The notes beneath the pieces are model-generated. The model saw only the letters and a list, made by a program, of their open reading frames with translations. It was not told the origin of the DNA and searched no databases. Both the position numbers and the translations under genes were made by a program. From contig CAIXYX010000134.1 in the NCBI GenBank assembly GCA_903923795.1, positions 1-6,603 of the forward strand: a stretch of DNA of 6,603 nt. The letters run 5' to 3'. Shown here in pieces: positions 5,001-6,603 of the stretch (the first letter of the stretch is position 1; every line of letters starts with the position of its first letter). The stretch is from an uncultured Microcaldota archaeon (GTDB lineage: Archaea; Micrarchaeota; Micrarchaeia; Anstonellales; Anstonellaceae).

Positions 5001-5774
5001 ATGGCCGACATGCCCGAGAGCGACGAACTGGTTCTGGCCACAGTCAAGAAAATCCTCCCCTATGGCGCGTTCTGCTCACTCGACGAATACGGCAACCGCG
5101 AATCATTCATGCACATCTCCGAGGTCGCGCCGCGCTGGATAAAGAACATCCACGAATTTTTGCACGAGGGGGCGCACCTCGTCGCCAAAGTCTATCACGT
5201 CGATTTGGAGAAAGGGCAGGTCGACATCTCACTTAAACGAATATCCGAAGCCGAGAAGAAGCGCAAGCTCGAAACTGTGCGCAGGGTGAAACGCGCGCAG
5301 AAGCTTTTCGAGGTCGCGCTAAAAGAGGCCAAGAGCACAACTGGCGAGGCGCAGGCAGCGCGAATCGCGCTCGACGAGAAATTCGGCGACCTCATGGATG
5401 CCTTCGAGCAGATTTCTGCCGGAGACAAGAATGTGCTCGATGGCCTCAAGATTGAGAAAGGCCTTGTCAAAGCCCTTTTGGCCGTGGCGCAGAAGAGCAT
5501 AAGACATGCAAAAGCCGAGCTTCGCGCAATCTTGCAGCTCACCGCCTACAGCGCGGACGGCGTGACATTGGTCAAGGAAACACTCACTGCGCTGAAAGTG
5601 CCATCCGAATGCGGCCTCGAAATCCTTTACTTGGGCGCGCCGCGCTACCAGATAACCGTTTCCGCGCACGACTACAAAGAGGCGCAGAAAGTCATCGACT
5701 CTTTGCATGACGAGCTTGCGCAAAAAGCCAAGAAGAGCGATTTCGCCATAGAATGGGAGATGCTCGAAGAGTAG
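5001..5774 (+). CDS. eif2a: Translation initiation factor aIF2 subunit alpha
   Basis: This is the alpha subunit of aIF2, which delivers initiator Met-tRNA to the small ribosomal subunit as part of the alpha-beta-gamma trimer. It has 257 residues, typical for Archaea. Domain 1 is an S1/OB fold (about 6-82) with ELVLATVKKILPYGAFCSLDEY, HISEV and VDISLKR. A helical domain follows (about 85-170), then a C-terminal alpha/beta domain (about 172-257) that contacts the gamma subunit and tRNA. The position equivalent to eukaryotic Ser51 is Ala42 (ISEVAPRW), so regulation by phosphorylation there is not expected. I chose ATG 5001 because GAGAGG ends 9 nt upstream. ATG 4992 directly abuts that site and ATG 5010 is also possible. 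The gene follows rps27e by 38 nt and precedes nop10 by 38 nt, within one operon. Confidence 0.96.
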   Translation: MADMPESDELVLATVKKILPYGAFCSLDEYGNRESFMHISEVAPRWIKNIHEFLHEGAHLVAKVYHVDLEKGQVDISLKRISEAEKKRKLETVRRVKRAQKLFEVALKEAKSTTGEAQAARIALDEKFGDLMDAFEQISAGDKNVLDGLKIEKGLVKALLAVAQKSIRHAKAELRAILQLTAYSADGVTLVKETLTALKVPSECGLEILYLGAPRYQITVSAHDYKEAQKVIDSLHDELAQKAKKSDFAIEWEMLEE

Positions 5775-5812
5775 AAATGCAGTGGATGCAAAAATGACGA
5801 GGGCGCACCTGC

Positions 5813-5968
5813 ATGAAATGGCTCAAGAAATGCAAGACAGGTTCTCATTACACCTTGCACGAAGTCTGCCCAGAACACGGCGAGAGTGCCGTAAACCCAC
5901 ACCCTCCGAAATTCGACCCTCTCGACAAGAATGGTGCGGCGAGGCGGAAAAGCAAAGGAATTTGGTGA
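5813..5968 (+). CDS. nop10: H/ACA RNP component Nop10
   Basis: This 51-residue protein is the small Nop10 subunit of H/ACA ribonucleoproteins, which works with Cbf5, Gar1 and L7Ae in rRNA pseudouridylation. The diagnostic core is clear: YTLHEVCPEHGE followed by VNPHPPKFDPLDKNGAARR, matching the family YTLKxxCPxCGxxTxxxHPPRFSPxDKYGxYRR. The zinc ribbon is altered. Archaeal Nop10 normally has CPxCG...CPxCG, but here the first pair reads C7-KT-G10 and the second C19-PE-H22. Only two Cys remain, with H12 and H22 as possible replacement ligands. GAGGG (5799-5803) lies 9 nt before the ATG. The gene is too short for common length cut-offs but sits exactly where nop10 is expected, after aIF2-alpha. 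Confidence 0.95.
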   Translation: MKWLKKCKTGSHYTLHEVCPEHGESAVNPHPPKFDPLDKNGAARRKSKGIW

Positions 5969-6056
5969 ATCTTTTCCATCACGGATTTTTCCAATCTTCT
6001 TTTAAACAACCGCCCCGAAATCGATAACATAGAAAATTTGTTCCAAAGGTTTTCCT
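5969..6056 (+). promoter_or_regulatory. Intergenic region with T-runs and TATA-like box before the PAC2 gene
   Basis: This 88-bp AT-rich gap is wider than the others in the block. It begins with T-rich runs (CTTTTCC, ATTTTTCC), which could end transcription after nop10. They are followed by TTTTAAA at 6000-6006, a TATA-like box about 50 nt before the PAC2 start. Transcription from about 6030 would give a ~27-nt leader carrying AAAGG (6045-6049). The PAC2 gene may thus be separately promoted. Confidence 0.4.
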
Positions 6057-6603
6057 ATGAAAGAAACCACCATCGTCGTGCACAAGAAGATCAAGATGAA
6101 GAAGCCCGTGCTAATCGAAGGTCTTCCGGGCATCGGCCTCGTCGGCAAGCTGGCGGCCGACCATCTCATCAAGGAGCGCAAGGCAGTCAAGATAGCGACA
6201 ATCTACTCGCCGCATTTCCCGCACCAGGTCATCATGCGAAAATCCGGCGTGCTTAGAATGGTGCGCCTCAAAATTTACCACGCGCCATCCGCCAAGCACG
6301 ACCTGCTCTTTCTCGTCGGCGACGTGCAGCCCATCACATCCGAGGCGCAGTATGAAGTGAACGGCAAAATCCTCGACTACTTCGGCGAGCATGGCGGAAA
6401 GCTCATCGTCACATTGGGAGGCTATGGCACGGGCAAGAGAGTCGAAGTGCCAAAAGTCTATGGCGCGTGCACCCACAAAAAACTCGTGCCCGAATATTCC
6501 AAATATAATATCATCTTCGGCGAGACGAAAGGCTCGATTGTCGGCGCGGCAGGCCTGTTGCTTGGCTTGGGCCGCCTGCGCGGCATGCACGGTTTATGCT
6601 TGA
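6057..6603 (+). CDS. PAC2-family (proteasome assembly chaperone-like) protein, 3' end cut by window edge
   Basis: The frame is open to the right edge, with 182 residues visible and the stop outside. The N-terminal PVLIEGLPGIGLVGKLAADHLI matches the PAC2 family signature. TIYSPHFPHQVIMR, DLLFLVGDVQP, KLIVTLGGYGTG and GAAGLLLGLGRLRGMHGLCL near the edge also fit the family. Archaeal PAC2 proteins (PbaA/PbaB types) include chaperones for assembly of the 20S proteasome, though many members have no proven role. The visible part covers most of a normal ~240-residue protein and ends near the conserved GLCLLGE segment. The ATG at 6057 is preceded by AAAGG 7 nt upstream, a modest ribosome binding site. 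PAC2 genes following nop10 and aIF2-alpha are a common archaeal arrangement. Confidence 0.93.
   Translation, partial: MKETTIVVHKKIKMKKPVLIEGLPGIGLVGKLAADHLIKERKAVKIATIYSPHFPHQVIMRKSGVLRMVRLKIYHAPSAKHDLLFLVGDVQPITSEAQYEVNGKILDYFGEHGGKLIVTLGGYGTGKRVEVPKVYGACTHKKLVPEYSKYNIIFGETKGSIVGAAGLLLGLGRLRGMHGLCL

Noticed and set aside
5782..6027. 81-codon plus-strand frame beginning at ATG 5782
   Set aside because: It overlaps nop10 in another frame and runs into the PAC2 promoter region. Nop10 is clearly recognisable in its own frame, this one is not.

Overview
The window is archaeal. This follows from a run of archaeal/eukaryotic-type information-processing genes on the + strand: a GINS replication subunit, ribosomal proteins eL42 and eS27, aIF2-alpha, Nop10 and a PAC2-family protein. 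The sequence also shows TATA-like boxes and Shine-Dalgarno sites matching the archaeal 16S 3' end (GGTGAT/AGGAGTGA type). Base composition is moderately GC-rich. A euryarchaeal or DPANN-type lineage (for example Micrarchaeota or Diapherotrites-like) is my inference from gene order and the compact, divergent proteins. I cannot fix the taxon from the sequence alone.

Left half (about 1-3471), minus strand. Four genes are read right to left, from a TATA-like promoter near 3510. They are: (i) a 273-residue membrane protein with two N-terminal transmembrane segments (PrgI-like) fused to what looks like the N-terminal domain of a VirB4/TraC ATPase; (ii) a 555-residue protein with a complete VirB4/HerA-type motor domain, an unusual helical C-terminal extension and a glycine-rich tail; (iii) a 177-residue protein with a CxxC...CxxC zinc-ribbon-like head, two transmembrane helices and a basic disordered tail; (iv) a protein with a disordered leader and an alpha/beta domain that runs off the left edge. 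Together they look like the core of a minimal type IV-secretion-like or DNA-transfer-like membrane machine in which VirB4 is split into two polypeptides. The last two genes are not recognisable to me and are the best candidates for undescribed parts.

Middle (3472-3682). This is a 211-base divergent intergenic region. It holds promoter-like elements for both sides, a perfect 9-bp inverted repeat (3534-3542 / 3561-3569) and short repeats.

Right half (3683-6603), plus strand. GINS is followed by a well-supported promoter and then rpl44e, rps27e, aIF2-alpha, nop10 and a PAC2-family gene cut by the right edge. This is a classic conserved archaeal block linking replication and translation genes. 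Within it, Nop10 lacks two of the four canonical zinc cysteines (Cys/His may substitute), eS27 has a shortened C-x-C knuckle, and aIF2-alpha lacks a serine at the eukaryotic phosphorylation position.

No CRISPR array, tRNA, rRNA or insertion sequence was seen.
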